Assembly (NCBI RefSeq): GCF_029227915.1
Contig: NC_079883.1
Coordinates: 10,664,001-10,728,000, forward strand
Direction of reading: 5' to 3'
DNA from: Hydractinia symbiolongicarpus
Lineage: Eukaryota; Cnidaria; Hydrozoa; Anthoathecata; Hydractiniidae
Length of the DNA: 64,000 bases
In this document: in pieces, positions 23,399-37,784 of the stretch
Layout of the letters: each line of letters opens with the position of its first letter
Numbering within the stretch: the first letter of the stretch is position 1
Notes under the pieces: model-generated
Told to the model about the DNA's origin: nothing
Databases searched by the model: none
What the model saw: only the letters and a program-made list of their open reading frames with translations
Position numbers and translations under genes: made by a program

Positions 23399-23950
23399 TT
23401 ATTTTTTTGCGGTCTTCTTTGCTGCCTTTTTGGGAGTCTTTTTGACCTTCTTTGCTGCAGGTTTTTTAGCAACAGGCTTCTTTGTGGGTTTCTTAGCTGC
23501 TGGTTTCTTAGCCGAGGCTTTCTTTGTGGCAGGCTTCTTTGCTGCTTTCTTTGGCGTGCTCTTCTTTGCTGGCTTCTTTTTTGGTGTACTTTTCTTTGCA
23601 GTAGGCTTCTTTGCCGTTGGCTTTTTTGCTGCGGCCTTTTTCTTAGGTTTTTCTTTTTTTACCTGACCTAGCTTGAATGATCCAGAAGCACCAGTGCCTT
23701 TAGTTTGAATCAAATCGCCTGATGTTACTCCTCGTTTAAGAGCCATTTTCAGATGATGATCTGAGTTTTCAGCAACTTTGTAATTTGCATGAATATATTT
23801 TGTAATAGCTTGGCGAGATGAACCACCGCGTTCCTTTAGGGTAGCGATAGCAGCCTTGATCATGTCCACATATTTAGGGTGATCAGCTGTCTTCTTTGCA
23901 GCAGGTTTCTTCTTGGGTGCGATTTTCTTTGGAGAAGCTGCTTCACTCAT
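23399..23950 (-). CDS. H1: Linker histone H1 (unit 5)
   Basis: Protein identical to the H1 at 5777..6328. Stem-loop at 23351..23366. Confidence 0.97.
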   Translation of the reverse strand: MSEAASPKKIAPKKKPAAKKTADHPKYVDMIKAAIATLKERGGSSRQAITKYIHANYKVAENSDHHLKMALKRGVTSGDLIQTKGTGASGSFKLGQVKKEKPKKKAAAKKPTAKKPTAKKSTPKKKPAKKSTPKKAAKKPATKKASAKKPAAKKPTKKPVAKKPAAKKVKKTPKKAAKKTAKK

Positions 23951-24529
23951 TTTTAATGTTTTCTTACAACAATCCAACGATAAACGATGCTTGTTATCAC
24001 AGTAGAAGTATACTAAACATTACCGTGTAAATGAGATATAATTTAAGACGGTGCGAAGTATGCGGACGTAAAAGTACCACTCCCGGGAATTGATTTGGCG
24101 CGAAAACAGAAATGTGTGTTTCTGTACATCGTATAATGTCCGTTTTGGGAGCCGCGACTATGCGAAAGCATGTTAATTTTTATTTGTAGCACGACGCAAT
24201 AGTCTGAAAGAGAAGCTGCTGGAGTTTGAGGTCTTCAGCATTACATCTACTCTGTTAATTTGGGCTTCTTCCGCGCCCGTGTTAGGATTTTCATAAAGCG
24301 TTCTTTGGTTTGCGTTGCGTATGTCGGCCTACATCATCGACACGGCCTGTTTCCGGCTATTAGGAGCAATTCATATATTGGGCACTGCGTTTCGACTTTT
24401 TTATTAGACCACAGTAAAAAAATTCACTCACAGAAGTCCCTTTCTTTCATGGCTACAAACACGAAGAATTCTGTCGTAAGTAAAACGAATGCGCAAGCCA
24501 AAATAACGATGGGGCGAAGTCATAAGCAT

Positions 24530-24602
24530 CGCCCTGTGGCCCAATGGATAAGGCATCTGACTACGAATCAGGGGATTCCAGGTTCGACTCCTGGCAGGGT
24601 CG
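24530..24602 (+). tRNA. tRNA-Arg(ACG)-like gene (unit 5)
   Basis: Same 73 bases as 1032..1104. The flank has C at 24610, as in unit 1 only. Confidence 0.8.
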
Positions 24603-24924
24603 CACTGTCCCATTTCGGCTGCATGGTCTACTGTGTAACGCGCGCGCACGTTCTGGCGTAATGCGTTGATAAACGGAATGTACGCAGTCATATTGGAAAG
24701 TAATATCACGCACTTAGTATCGTCGCCTTTGTTAGCATTCATGTAAGTTACCATCCACTCGCTACAGTCGCTCTCCATCCTACGGCTAAATCAACAGCCG
24801 TGATTTTTACTATGTCGCCGTCCATCCGTACGCGGTGACAGTTGTAAGCTTTACAGTAACGTGACATGCTCCACAAGCAGTTACGGTGTGTGGACGATGC
24901 CTATCATGGCAACGCTTGTTCTTT

Positions 24925-25110
24925 ATCGCTTCTCGGCCTAATGGCTAAGATCAAGTGTAGTATCTGTTCTTATCAGTTTAATATCTGGTAGGCCATTCTC
25001 TGAATGGTCAGTATATTAATCTGATTTTTGGCCTTGGGTCATGGAGGTGGATTCATTCACGCCGTGACCACGGGTTGCCTTGGTGTTGCACTATTACCGA
25101 TGGCGGCCCA
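24925..25110 (+). ncRNA. U2: U2 snRNA (unit 5)
   Basis: No difference seen from the U2 at 1427..1612. Confidence 0.95.
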
Positions 25111-25301
25111 CATAAGCAATAAAAGAATAATAGCAGTCCTCTTTCCGACGGCACTCTGCATAGTCTACGGCGGGAACAAAACGCGTACACTGGGGGAGAA
25201 TACAGCCTATGCCCCGCGACACGGCAGTTTATAACACACTCAAGCCACAAGCATTAACAAACTTTGAAGGGTACCCTCATGCTACGGTGCAGTTCCAACT
25301 C

Positions 25302-25466
25302 ATACTTACCTGACGGGGAAGTAAAGACTGATCAATGAGGGTTTTCTTCCAGAGTGAGGCTCTTGCATTGCACTACGCTTGGGCTGACCTCTGCGATTAC
25401 TGCAAACGTCAGTAACTCGACCGTACAATTTCTGGTAGTGGGGGCCTGCGTCCGCGCTCGCCCCCT
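25302..25466 (+). ncRNA. U1: U1 snRNA (unit 5)
   Basis: No difference seen from the U1 at 1804..1968. Confidence 0.95.
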
Positions 25467-25816
25467 CCTTAAGTCAAAATGAATGAGCTTAGAAAAGTTG
25501 CGCGGCCAAATGTCGGTGGTGACTTAAACGCTAAGGTAAAACCTCGCTTGGCTGTTACGAAACGTGATTGCGATATAAGTCCTCGGAAGGCGGCGGAATT
25601 TTATTTTATTTGCCATTCCGTCAGGGTTATTGGATGATCGGCAATAGATCGAGTTTGTATGCATTTGAAAGCTCTTTTTTCTCGTACTATCACCTGAAAA
25701 TGTCGTAGGAAAATGTCATAGGAAACACTTTCAACAACCGCCACGTTCCTTAATTGTTATAACAAGAAATATATCACAGCACCATTGAAATGAAAAGGCA
25801 ACAAATGAAAATGAAA

Positions 25817-25935
25817 AGCCTACGACACCGGGAGTTCCCAGGCGGTCCCCCATCCAAGTACTATCCCGGCCCGACGATGCTTAACTTCCGTGATCAGACG
25901 AGAACGGGTGTGTTCATCGTGGTATGGCCGTAGAC
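25817..25935 (-). rRNA. 5S rRNA: 5S rRNA (unit 5)
   Basis: No difference seen from the 5S at 2319..2437. Confidence 0.97.
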
Positions 25936-26132
25936 ATTAGTAGGGGCAAATACGTGCAATTTATTTTGACGTTGTGATCAAATTTTTTTATTTAATTTCT
26001 TTGAGTTACTTAGGACAAGGCGTATGCATGGATTATCTATTAGACTTTAAGGTTATAGTTTTGTGAAAAAAACAATGTTTTTTTAAAGATGTGTGGCTAT
26101 AAAAATAGCCGTTGTTTTCTGAGTGTAGCGGT

Positions 26133-26513
26133 TTACTTCTTCTGTCCTTTGTCGTTCTTCTTTGGGAGTAAGACAGCTTGAATGTTTGGCAAAACACCAC
26201 CAGCTGCAATGGTTACACCGCTCAAAAGTTTGTTTAATTCTTCATCATTACGAACAGCCAATTGTAAATGTCTTGGAATAATCCTAGCTTTTTTGTTGTC
26301 TCTTGCTGCGTTACCAGCCAACTCCAATATCTCAGCAGATAAATATTCCAAGACGGCTGCTAAGTAAACTGGTGCTCCAGATCCAATTCGGTTAGCATAG
26401 TGCCCTCTACGAAGGAATCTATGCACTCTACCGACTGGAAATTGAAGTCCAGCTCTTGAGGATCTTGTCTTGGCTTTAGCCTTAGCTTTTCCACCTTTTC
26501 CACGTCCAGACAT
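26133..26513 (-). CDS. H2A: Histone H2A (unit 5)
   Basis: Protein identical to unit 1. Stem-loop at 26095..26110. Confidence 0.98.
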   Translation of the reverse strand: MSGRGKGGKAKAKAKTRSSRAGLQFPVGRVHRFLRRGHYANRIGSGAPVYLAAVLEYLSAEILELAGNAARDNKKARIIPRHLQLAVRNDEELNKLLSGVTIAAGGVLPNIQAVLLPKKNDKGQKK

Positions 26514-26797
26514 AACTGCGATTTGATTTGTAAGTTAATACAAAAACGTACGAATATTTAACGTAAGTGTTAACGAAATAAACTTTACTCGTTTTTTCAT
26601 CATAAAAATAGGATCGAAATCATGTTTTTTTAACCAATCATAATTAAGTATTAAACAAAAGATTTTTTTTTTAACCAATTAAATTGCGTATCGGCGTTTT
26701 CGGATCGAATTCGATCCGATTTTTTTACTTATAAACAAAAAGTTTTGACTTGCAGTTTAATGCTTATTTACAAGTTAAGTAGCAAAAATTTTTAACC

Positions 26798-27202
26798 ATG
26801 TCTGACGCAGCAGCTAAAGGAGGAAAACAGGCACCTAAAGTAGCCAAGAAAGGTGAAAAAAGAGCCGGCAAAAAAGGAGGAAAGATTGGTGGAACTGGTG
26901 AAAAGAAACGCAAGAGAAAGAGAAAGGAAAGTTATGCTATTTACATCTACAATGTTTTGAAACAAGTTCACCCAGATGTCGGAGTTTCAAGCAAAGCTAT
27001 GAGCATCATGAACTCATTTGTCAACGACATCTTTGAGCGCATTGCTTCCGAAGCTTCGCGTTTGGCTCTTCAAAACAAAAAGTCGACCATCTCTTCTCGT
27101 GAAATTCAAACCGCAGTACGTCTTCTCTTGCCTGGAGAACTTGCAAAACACGCAGTCAGTGAAGGAACAAAAGCCGTCACAAAATACACAAGCAGCAAGT
27201 AA
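26798..27202 (+). CDS. H2B: Histone H2B (unit 5)
   Basis: Protein identical to unit 1. Stem-loop at 27226..27241. Confidence 0.98.
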   Translation: MSDAAAKGGKQAPKVAKKGEKRAGKKGGKIGGTGEKKRKRKRKESYAIYIYNVLKQVHPDVGVSSKAMSIMNSFVNDIFERIASEASRLALQNKKSTISSREIQTAVRLLLPGELAKHAVSEGTKAVTKYTSSK

Positions 27203-27664
27203 ACCAACGTCTACCAAACACAAACGGTCTTTTTTAAGACCACACATCTTTAAAAAAACATTTACTTGGCGTCACTACAAGTTAACCGAAGTTAATAAAA
27301 CTTCTAAATAATGTGCTTAAGAACACTAGCCTACATTTAAAATACTTCCCCATGTGTGTGTGTGGATTAGCTTCACTTTTCATACGTATTATTAGCTGTA
27401 CTTGCAGAAAAGACAAGTACATTGATCCATGTTATTGCTTACATTTAACTTAACCCAGCTTTTCACGGAAACACTCCCAGGCAAATTAACCCTACAAAGT
27501 ATTTCTAAATTTTTTTTGTGTCATATATGACATAGTATCGTATAGCAATAAATGTAACTGTGACAAGACTTTACACATTGTGTAATTTGGAAGCGTGCAC
27601 AAAGTAATGTTTTAAAAGATTTGTGGCTATAAAAATAGCCGTTTTTGTTGAGCAATGACAACGC

Positions 27665-28021
<357 letters not shown>

Positions 28022-28499
28022 TTAACAGAATTCAGACAGCTTTAAAAAGAGGCCATAAAATTACCTACTGCTCGTGGAAACACCCTAATTAACCAATAGA
28101 GTTGCGTCATTACAAAATGTTCCGAACATTTTGTACATTTTTTTAAGTAAAACTGTAGTTTTTTTAAAAATTCGTGGTCTTAATGTTTCAGTAAGGCAAT
28201 AAATTTGGCATCGTTGGAATTCGCCAAACCTTCTGCTACTTACTAAAAAAAAAAAAAGTCAAAAGCTTTTGTGTATCAGAAGATACAGCCGTTTTCCCGT
28301 AGCCAAAAAACACAGATTTTATAAAAATGTTAAAGTAATGAGCGTAATGTCATTATGCAGCCAATCAGAAATTACTTTCTTAGCACCAATCAAATGGTTT
28401 GTTTTGAACCTTAGCTGTCAATCAATATGAGAAATAAAACTTTGGCGCGATAGTGCATTTTAGACCGTCTTGTGTATCCGTACTACATCGACTTCTTAA

Positions 28500-28913
<414 letters not shown>

Positions 28914-29274
28914 GCATCTTACCAAACAAAAAACGGCTATTTTTATAGCCACACATCCATAAAAAATATTACGGCTAGCTTTTTATATCAAACTTTGTTC
29001 TGCTTTCTGTTTAAATTTTATGCTACATAAAAATTTTATGCTACATAAAGTTTGACAATGTTAAAAATATGAAGGGCAAGAAAAGTAAAAGCAAGAAAAT
29101 AAGAAATTTAAAAACGAAAATACTTAAACTTAGGGAATCTAATCTTAAAATTACTCTTTTTTAACTGTTTAAGTGACTTAAACAAGTTTAACTTTGTACC
29201 AAGATAATGTTTTTTTGTAAATGTGTGGCTATAAAAATAGCCGTTTGTTAATGTAATAGCCAGATACACACAAA

Positions 29275-29826
29275 TTATTTTTTTGCGGTCTTCTTTGCTG
29301 CCTTTTTGGGAGTCTTTTTGACCTTCTTTGCTGCAGGTTTTTTAGCAACAGGCTTCTTTGTGGGTTTCTTAGCTGCTGGTTTCTTAGCCGAGGCTTTCTT
29401 TGTGGCAGGCTTCTTTGCTGCTTTCTTTGGCGTGCTCTTCTTTGCTGGCTTCTTTTTTGGTGTACTTTTCTTTGCAGTAGGCTTCTTTGCCGTTGGCTTT
29501 TTTGCTGCGGCCTTTTTCTTAGGTTTTTCTTTTTTTACCTGACCTAGCTTGAATGATCCAGAAGCACCAGTGCCTTTAGTTTGAATCAAATCGCCTGATG
29601 TTACTCCTCGTTTAAGAGCCATTTTCAGATGATGATCTGAGTTTTCAGCAACTTTGTAATTTGCATGAATATATTTTGTAATAGCTTGGCGAGATGAACC
29701 ACCGCGTTCCTTTAGGGTAGCGATAGCAGCCTTGATCATGTCCACATATTTAGGGTGATCAGCTGTCTTCTTTGCAGCAGGTTTCTTCTTGGGTGCGATT
29801 TTCTTTGGAGAAGCTGCTTCACTCAT
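29275..29826 (-). CDS. H1: Linker histone H1 (unit 6)
   Basis: Protein identical to the H1 at 5777..6328. Stem-loop at 29227..29242. Confidence 0.97.
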   Translation of the reverse strand: MSEAASPKKIAPKKKPAAKKTADHPKYVDMIKAAIATLKERGGSSRQAITKYIHANYKVAENSDHHLKMALKRGVTSGDLIQTKGTGASGSFKLGQVKKEKPKKKAAAKKPTAKKPTAKKSTPKKKPAKKSTPKKAAKKPATKKASAKKPAAKKPTKKPVAKKPAAKKVKKTPKKAAKKTAKK

Positions 29827-30405
29827 TTTTAATGTTTTCTTACAACAATCCAACGATAAACGATGCTTGTTATCACAGTAGAAGTATACTAAACATTACC
29901 GTGTAAATGAGATATAATTTAAGACGGTGCGAAGTATGCGGACGTAAAAGTACCACTCCCGGGAATTGATTTGGCGCGAAAACAGAAATGTGTGTTTCTG
30001 TACATCGTATAATGTCCGTTTTGGGAGCCGCGACTATGCGAAAGCATGTTAATTTTTATTTGTAGCACGACGCAATAGTCTGAAAGAGAAGCTGCTGGAG
30101 TTTGAGGTCTTCAGCATTACATCTACTCTGTTAATTTGGGCTTCTTCCGCGCCCGTGTTAGGATTTTCATAAAGCGTTCTTTGGTTTGCGTTGCGTATGT
30201 CGGCCTACATCATCGACACGGCCTGTTTCCGGCTATTAGGAGCAATTCATATATTGGGCACTGCGTTTCGACTTTTTTATTAGACCACAGTAAAAAAATT
30301 CACTCACAGAAGTCCCTTTCTTTCATGGCTACAAACACGAAGAATTCTGTCGTAAGTAAAACGAATGCGCAAGCCAAAATAACGATGGGGCGAAGTCATA
30401 AGCAT

Positions 30406-30478
30406 CGCCCTGTGGCCCAATGGATAAGGCATCTGACTACGAATCAGGGGATTCCAGGTTCGACTCCTGGCAGGGTCG
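30406..30478 (+). tRNA. tRNA-Arg(ACG)-like gene (unit 6)
   Basis: Same 73 bases as 1032..1104; G at 30486 in the flank. Confidence 0.8.
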
Positions 30479-30800
30479 CACTGTCGCATTTCGGCTGCAT
30501 GGTCTACTGTGTAACGCGCGCGCACGTTCTGGCGTAATGCGTTGATAAACGGAATGTACGCAGTCATATTGGAAAGTAATATCACGCACTTAGTATCGTC
30601 GCCTTTGTTAGCATTCATGTAAGTTACCATCCACTCGCTACAGTCGCTCTCCATCCTACGGCTAAATCAACAGCCGTGATTTTTACTATGTCGCCGTCCA
30701 TCCGTACGCGGTGACAGTTGTAAGCTTTACAGTAACGTGACATGCTCCACAAGCAGTTACGGTGTGTGGACGATGCCTATCATGGCAACGCTTGTTCTTT

Positions 30801-30986
30801 ATCGCTTCTCGGCCTAATGGCTAAGATCAAGTGTAGTATCTGTTCTTATCAGTTTAATATCTGGTAGGCCATTCTCTGAATGGTCAGTATATTAATCTGA
30901 TTTTTGGCCTTGGGTCATGGAGGTGGATTCATTCACGCCGTGACCACGGGTTGCCTTGGTGTTGCACTATTACCGATGGCGGCCCA
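30801..30986 (+). ncRNA. U2: U2 snRNA (unit 6)
   Basis: No difference seen from the U2 at 1427..1612. Confidence 0.95.
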
Positions 30987-31177
30987 CATAAGCAATAAAA
31001 GAATAATAGCAGTCCTCTTTCCGACGGCACTCTGCATAGTCTACGGCGGGAACAAAACGCGTACACTGGGGGAGAATACAGCCTATGCCCCGCGACACGG
31101 CAGTTTATAACACACTCAAGCCACAAGCATTAACAAACTTTGAAGGGTACCCTCATGCTACGGTGCAGTTCCAACTC

Positions 31178-31342
31178 ATACTTACCTGACGGGGAAGTAA
31201 AGACTGATCAATGAGGGTTTTCTTCCAGAGTGAGGCTCTTGCATTGCACTACGCTTGGGCTGACCTCTGCGATTACTGCAAACGTCAGTAACTCGACCGT
31301 ACAATTTCTGGTAGTGGGGGCCTGCGTCCGCGCTCGCCCCCT
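31178..31342 (+). ncRNA. U1: U1 snRNA (unit 6)
   Basis: No difference seen from the U1 at 1804..1968. Confidence 0.95.
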
Positions 31343-31692
31343 CCTTAAGTCAAAATGAATGAGCTTAGAAAAGTTGCGCGGCCAAATGTCGGTGGTGACT
31401 TAAACGCTAAGGTAAAACCTCGCTTGGCTGTTACGAAACGTGATTGCGATATAAGTCCTCGGAAGGCGGCGGAATTTTATTTTATTTGCCATTCCGTCAG
31501 GGTTATTGGATGATCGGCAATAGATCGAGTTTGTATGCATTTGAAAGCTCTTTTTTCTCGTACTATCACCTGAAAATGTCGTAGGAAAATGTCATAGGAA
31601 ACACTTTCAACAACCGCCACGTTCCTTAATTGTTATAACAAGAAATATATCACAGCACCATTGAAATGAAAAGGCAACAAATGAAAATGAAA

Positions 31693-31811
31693 AGCCTACG
31701 ACACCGGGAGTTCCCAGGCGGTCCCCCATCCAAGTACTATCCCGGCCCGACGATGCTTAACTTCCGTGATCAGACGAGAACGGGTGTGTTCATCGTGGTA
31801 TGGCCGTAGAC
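31693..31811 (-). rRNA. 5S rRNA: 5S rRNA (unit 6)
   Basis: No difference seen from the 5S at 2319..2437. Confidence 0.97.
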
Positions 31812-32008
31812 ATTAGTAGGGGCAAATACGTGCAATTTATTTTGACGTTGTGATCAAATTTTTTTATTTAATTTCTTTGAGTTACTTAGGACAAGGCGTA
31901 TGCATGGATTATCTATTAGACTTTAAGGTTATAGTTTTGTGAAAAAAACAATGTTTTTTTAAAGATGTGTGGCTATAAAAATAGCCGTTGTTTTCTGAGT
32001 GTAGCGGT

Positions 32009-32389
32009 TTACTTCTTCTGTCCTTTGTCGTTCTTCTTTGGGAGTAAGACAGCTTGAATGTTTGGCAAAACACCACCAGCTGCAATGGTTACACCGCTCA
32101 AAAGTTTGTTTAATTCTTCATCATTACGAACAGCCAATTGTAAATGTCTTGGAATAATCCTAGCTTTTTTGTTGTCTCTTGCTGCGTTACCAGCCAACTC
32201 CAATATCTCAGCAGATAAATATTCCAAGACGGCTGCTAAGTAAACTGGTGCTCCAGATCCAATTCGGTTAGCATAGTGCCCTCTACGAAGGAATCTATGC
32301 ACTCTACCGACTGGAAATTGAAGTCCAGCTCTTGAGGATCTTGTCTTGGCTTTAGCCTTAGCTTTTCCACCTTTTCCACGTCCAGACAT
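32009..32389 (-). CDS. H2A: Histone H2A (unit 6)
   Basis: Protein identical to unit 1. Stem-loop at 31971..31986. Confidence 0.98.
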   Translation of the reverse strand: MSGRGKGGKAKAKAKTRSSRAGLQFPVGRVHRFLRRGHYANRIGSGAPVYLAAVLEYLSAEILELAGNAARDNKKARIIPRHLQLAVRNDEELNKLLSGVTIAAGGVLPNIQAVLLPKKNDKGQKK

Positions 32390-32673
32390 AACTGCGATTT
32401 GATTTGTAAGTTAATACAAAAACGTACGAATATTTAACGTAAGTGTTAACGAAATAAACTTTACTCGTTTTTTCATCATAAAAATAGGATCGAAATCATG
32501 TTTTTTTAACCAATCATAATTAAGTATTAAACAAAAGATTTTTTTTTTAACCAATTAAATTGCGTATCGGCGTTTTCGGATCGAATTCGATCCGATTTTT
32601 TTACTTATAAACAAAAAGTTTTGACTTGCAGTTTAATGCTTATTTACAAGTTAAGTAGCAAAAATTTTTAACC

Positions 32674-33078
32674 ATGTCTGACGCAGCAGCTAAAGGAGGA
32701 AAACAGGCACCTAAAGTAGCCAAGAAAGGTGAAAAAAGAGCCGGCAAAAAAGGAGGAAAGATTGGTGGAACTGGTGAAAAGAAACGCAAGAGAAAGAGAA
32801 AGGAAAGTTATGCTATTTACATCTACAATGTTTTGAAACAAGTTCACCCAGATGTCGGAGTTTCAAGCAAAGCTATGAGCATCATGAACTCATTTGTCAA
32901 CGACATCTTTGAGCGCATTGCTTCCGAAGCTTCGCGTTTGGCTCTTCAAAACAAAAAGTCGACCATCTCTTCTCGTGAAATTCAAACCGCAGTACGTCTT
33001 CTCTTGCCTGGAGAACTTGCAAAACACGCAGTCAGTGAAGGAACAAAAGCCGTCACAAAATACACAAGCAGCAAGTAA
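32674..33078 (+). CDS. H2B: Histone H2B (unit 6)
   Basis: Protein identical to unit 1. Stem-loop at 33102..33117. Confidence 0.98.
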   Translation: MSDAAAKGGKQAPKVAKKGEKRAGKKGGKIGGTGEKKRKRKRKESYAIYIYNVLKQVHPDVGVSSKAMSIMNSFVNDIFERIASEASRLALQNKKSTISSREIQTAVRLLLPGELAKHAVSEGTKAVTKYTSSK

Positions 33079-33540
33079 ACCAACGTCTACCAAACACAAA
33101 CGGTCTTTTTTAAGACCACACATCTTTAAAAAAACATTTACTTGGCGTCACTACAAGTTAACCGAAGTTAATAAAACTTCTAAATAATGTGCTTAAGAAC
33201 ACTAGCCTACATTTAAAATACTTCCCCATGTGTGTGTGTGGATTAGCTTCACTTTTCATACGTATTATTAGCTGTACTTGCAGAAAAGACAAGTACATTG
33301 ATCCATGTTATTGCTTACATTTAACTTAACCCAGCTTTTCACGGAAACACTCCCAGGCAAATTAACCCTACAAAGTATTTCTAAATTTTTTTTGTGTCAT
33401 ATATGACATAGTATCGTATAGCAATAAATGTAACTGTGACAAGACTTTACACATTGTGTAATTTGGAAGCGTGCACAAAGTAATGTTTTAAAAGATTTGT
33501 GGCTATAAAAATAGCCGTTTTTGTTGAGCAATGACAACGC

Positions 33541-33897
<357 letters not shown>

Positions 33898-34375
33898 TTA
33901 ACAGAATTCAGACAGCTTTAAAAAGAGGCCATAAAATTACCTACTGCTCGTGGAAACACCCTAATTAACCAATAGAGTTGCGTCATTACAAAATGTTCCG
34001 AACATTTTGTACATTTTTTTAAGTAAAACTGTAGTTTTTTTAAAAATTCGTGGTCTTAATGTTTCAGTAAGGCAATAAATTTGGCATCGTTGGAATTCGC
34101 CAAACCTTCTGCTACTTACTAAAAAAAAAAAAAGTCAAAAGCTTTTGTGTATCAGAAGATACAGCCGTTTTCCCGTAGCCAAAAAACACAGATTTTATAA
34201 AAATGTTAAAGTAATGAGCGTAATGTCATTATGCAGCCAATCAGAAATTACTTTCTTAGCACCAATCAAATGGTTTGTTTTGAACCTTAGCTGTCAATCA
34301 ATATGAGAAATAAAACTTTGGCGCGATAGTGCATTTTAGACCGTCTTGTGTATCCGTACTACATCGACTTCTTAA

Positions 34376-34789
<414 letters not shown>

Positions 34790-35150
34790 GCATCTTACCA
34801 AACAAAAAACGGCTATTTTTATAGCCACACATCCATAAAAAATATTACGGCAAGCTTTTTATATCAAACTTTGTTCTGCTTTCTGTTTAAATTTTATGCT
34901 ACATAAAAATTTTATGCTACATAAAGTTTGACAATGTTAAAAATATGAAGGGCAAGAAAAGTAAAAGCAAGAAAATAAGAAATTTAAAAACGAAAATACT
35001 TAAACTTAGGGAATCTAATCTTAAAATTACTCTTTTTTAACTGTTTAAGTGACTTAAACAAGTTTAACTTTGTACCAAGATAATGTTTTTTTGTAAATGT
35101 GTGGCTATAAAAATAGCCGTTTGTTAATGTAATAGCCAGATACACACAAA

Positions 35151-35702
35151 TTATTTTTTTGCGGTCTTCTTTGCTGCCTTTTTGGGAGTCTTTTTGACCT
35201 TCTTTGCTGCAGGTTTTTTAGCAACAGGCTTCTTTGTGGGTTTCTTAGCTGCTGGTTTCTTAGCCGAGGCTTTCTTTGTGGCAGGCTTCTTTGCTGCTTT
35301 CTTTGGCGTGCTCTTCTTTGCTGGCTTCTTTTTTGGTGTACTTTTCTTTGCAGTAGGCTTCTTTGCCGTTGGCTTTTTTGCTGCGGCCTTTTTCTTAGGT
35401 TTTTCTTTTTTTACCTGACCTAGCTTGAATGATCCAGAAGCACCAGTGCCTTTAGTTTGAATCAAATCGCCTGATGTTACTCCTCGTTTAAGAGCCATTT
35501 TCAGATGATGATCTGAGTTTTCAGCAACTTTGTAATTTGCATGAATATATTTTGTAATAGCTTGGCGAGATGAACCACCGCGTTCCTTTAGGGTAGCGAT
35601 AGCAGCCTTGATCATGTCCACATATTTAGGGTGATCAGCTGTCTTCTTTGCAGCAGGTTTCTTCTTGGGTGCGATTTTCTTTGGAGAAGCTGCTTCACTC
35701 AT
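35151..35702 (-). CDS. H1: Linker histone H1 (unit 7)
   Basis: Protein identical to the H1 at 5777..6328. Stem-loop at 35103..35118. Confidence 0.97.
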   Translation of the reverse strand: MSEAASPKKIAPKKKPAAKKTADHPKYVDMIKAAIATLKERGGSSRQAITKYIHANYKVAENSDHHLKMALKRGVTSGDLIQTKGTGASGSFKLGQVKKEKPKKKAAAKKPTAKKPTAKKSTPKKKPAKKSTPKKAAKKPATKKASAKKPAAKKPTKKPVAKKPAAKKVKKTPKKAAKKTAKK

Positions 35703-36281
35703 TTTTAATGTTTTCTTACAACAATCCAACGATAAACGATGCTTGTTATCACAGTAGAAGTATACTAAACATTACCGTGTAAATGAGATATAATTTAAGA
35801 CGGTGCGAAGTATGCGGACGTAAAAGTACCACTCCCGGGAATTGATTTGGCGCGAAAACAGAAATGTGTGTTTCTGTACATCGTATAATGTCCGTTTTGG
35901 GAGCCGCGACTATGCGAAAGCATGTTAATTTTTATTTGTAGCACGACGCAATAGTCTGAAAGAGAAGCTGCTGGAGTTTGAGGTCTTCAGCATTACATCT
36001 ACTCTGTTAATTTGGGCTTCTTCCGCGCCCGTGTTAGGATTTTCATAAAGCGTTCTTTGGTTTGCGTTGCGTATGTCGGCCTACATCATCGACACGGCCT
36101 GTTTCCGGCTATTAGGAGCAATTCATATATTGGGCACTGCGTTTCGACTTTTTTATTAGACCACAGTAAAAAAATTCACTCACAGAAGTCCCTTTCTTTC
36201 ATGGCTACAAACACGAAGAATTCTGTCGTAAGTAAAACGAATGCGCAAGCCAAAATAACGATGGGGCGAAGTCATAAGCAT

Positions 36282-36354
36282 CGCCCTGTGGCCCAATGGA
36301 TAAGGCATCTGACTACGAATCAGGGGATTCCAGGTTCGACTCCTGGCAGGGTCG
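36282..36354 (+). tRNA. tRNA-Arg(ACG)-like gene (unit 7)
   Basis: Same 73 bases as 1032..1104; G at 36362 in the flank. Confidence 0.8.
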
Positions 36355-36676
36355 CACTGTCGCATTTCGGCTGCATGGTCTACTGTGTAACGCGCGCGCA
36401 CGTTCTGGCGTAATGCGTTGATAAACGGAATGTACGCAGTCATATTGGAAAGTAATATCACGCACTTAGTATCGTCGCCTTTGTTAGCATTCATGTAAGT
36501 TACCATCCACTCGCTACAGTCGCTCTCCATCCTACGGCTAAATCAACAGCCGTGATTTTTACTATGTCGCCGTCCATCCGTACGCGGTGACAGTTGTAAG
36601 CTTTACAGTAACGTGACATGCTCCACAAGCAGTTACGGTGTGTGGACGATGCCTATCATGGCAACGCTTGTTCTTT

Positions 36677-36862
36677 ATCGCTTCTCGGCCTAATGGCTAA
36701 GATCAAGTGTAGTATCTGTTCTTATCAGTTTAATATCTGGTAGGCCATTCTCTGAATGGTCAGTATATTAATCTGATTTTTGGCCTTGGGTCATGGAGGT
36801 GGATTCATTCACGCCGTGACCACGGGTTGCCTTGGTGTTGCACTATTACCGATGGCGGCCCA
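36677..36862 (+). ncRNA. U2: U2 snRNA (unit 7)
   Basis: This copy is complete and unchanged. Its downstream neighbour is the extra 5S gene and H2A fragment rather than U1. Confidence 0.95.
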
Positions 36863-37001
36863 CATAAGCAATAAAAGAATAATAGCAGTCCTCTTTCCGA
36901 CGGCACTCTGCATAGTCTACGGCGGGAACAAAACGCGTACACTGGGGGAGAATACAGCCTATGCCCCGCGACACGGCAGTTTATAACACACTCAAGCCAA
37001 A

Positions 37002-37120
37002 AGCCTACGACACCGGGAGTTCCCAGGCGGTCCCCCATCCAAGTACTATCCCGGCCCGACGATGCTTAACTTCCGTGATCAGACGAGAACGGGTGTGTTC
37101 ATCGTGGTATGGCCGTAGAC
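37002..37120 (-). rRNA. 5S rRNA: 5S rRNA, extra copy (unit 7)
   Basis: This is a full-length 5S identical to the others, with its usual upstream flank on the H2A side. On the 3' side the duplicated segment keeps only AAAA (TTTT in the transcript) before the junction. A minimal Pol III terminator is therefore preserved and the gene may be active. Confidence 0.95.
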
Positions 37121-37317
37121 ATTAGTAGGGGCAAATACGTGCAATTTATTTTGACGTTGTGATCAAATTTTTTTATTTAATTTCTTTGAGTTACTTAGGA
37201 CAAGGCGTATGCATGGATTATCTATTAGACTTTAAGGTTATAGTTTTGTGAAAAAAACAATGTTTTTTTAAAGATGTGTGGCTATAAAAATAGCCGTTGT
37301 TTTCTGAGTGTAGCGGT

Positions 37318-37413
37318 TTACTTCTTCTGTCCTTTGTCGTTCTTCTTTGGGAGTAAGACAGCTTGAATGTTTGGCAAAACACCACCAGCTGCAATGGTTA
37401 CACCGCTCAAAAG
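37318..37413 (-). pseudogene. H2A: H2A 3' fragment (unit 7)
   Basis: It holds the last 31 codons and stop of H2A, cut at the right by the join to U2 tail sequence. The 3' stem-loop is kept at 37280..37295. It has no promoter or start and cannot make H2A. Confidence 0.95.
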
Positions 37414-37414
37414 G

Positions 37415-37428
37415 CCGATGGCGGCCCA
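37415..37428 (+). pseudogene. U2: U2 3' tail fragment (unit 7)
   Basis: Only the last 14 bases of U2 are present, joined to the H2A fragment, and the normal U2-U1 spacer follows. It has no promoter or Sm site. Confidence 0.9.
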
Positions 37429-37619
37429 CATAAGCAATAAAAGAATAATAGCAGTCCTCTTTCCGACGGCACTCTGCATAGTCTACGGCGGGAACAAAAC
37501 GCGTACACTGGGGGAGAATACAGCCTATGCCCCGCGACACGGCAGTTTATAACACACTCAAGCCACAAGCATTAACAAACTTTGAAGGGTACCCTCATGC
37601 TACGGTGCAGTTCCAACTC

Positions 37620-37784
37620 ATACTTACCTGACGGGGAAGTAAAGACTGATCAATGAGGGTTTTCTTCCAGAGTGAGGCTCTTGCATTGCACTACGCTTGG
37701 GCTGACCTCTGCGATTACTGCAAACGTCAGTAACTCGACCGTACAATTTCTGGTAGTGGGGGCCTGCGTCCGCGCTCGCCCCCT
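37620..37784 (+). ncRNA. U1: U1 snRNA (unit 7)
   Basis: No difference seen from the U1 at 1804..1968. Its PSE-like element is intact at 37563..37571, supplied by the second copy of the spacer. Confidence 0.95.

Larger units (their letters stand above)
36999..37564. repeat. 566-bp rearranged insertion (partial internal duplication)
   Basis: After the U2 flank the sequence jumps from unit position 1748 to 2316, skipping U1. It runs through 5S into the H2A 3' part up to unit position 2730. One extra G follows at 37414, then it jumps back to unit position 1599 (the last 14 bases of U2) and continues normally. The net gain is 566 bp: 415 bp from 5S-H2A, one filler base and 150 bp of U2 tail and flank. 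The first junction has one base of microhomology (A); the second has the untemplated G. This fits template switching or end joining better than simple unequal crossing-over. A chimeric assembly is possible but would need two precise joins. Confidence 0.92.
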
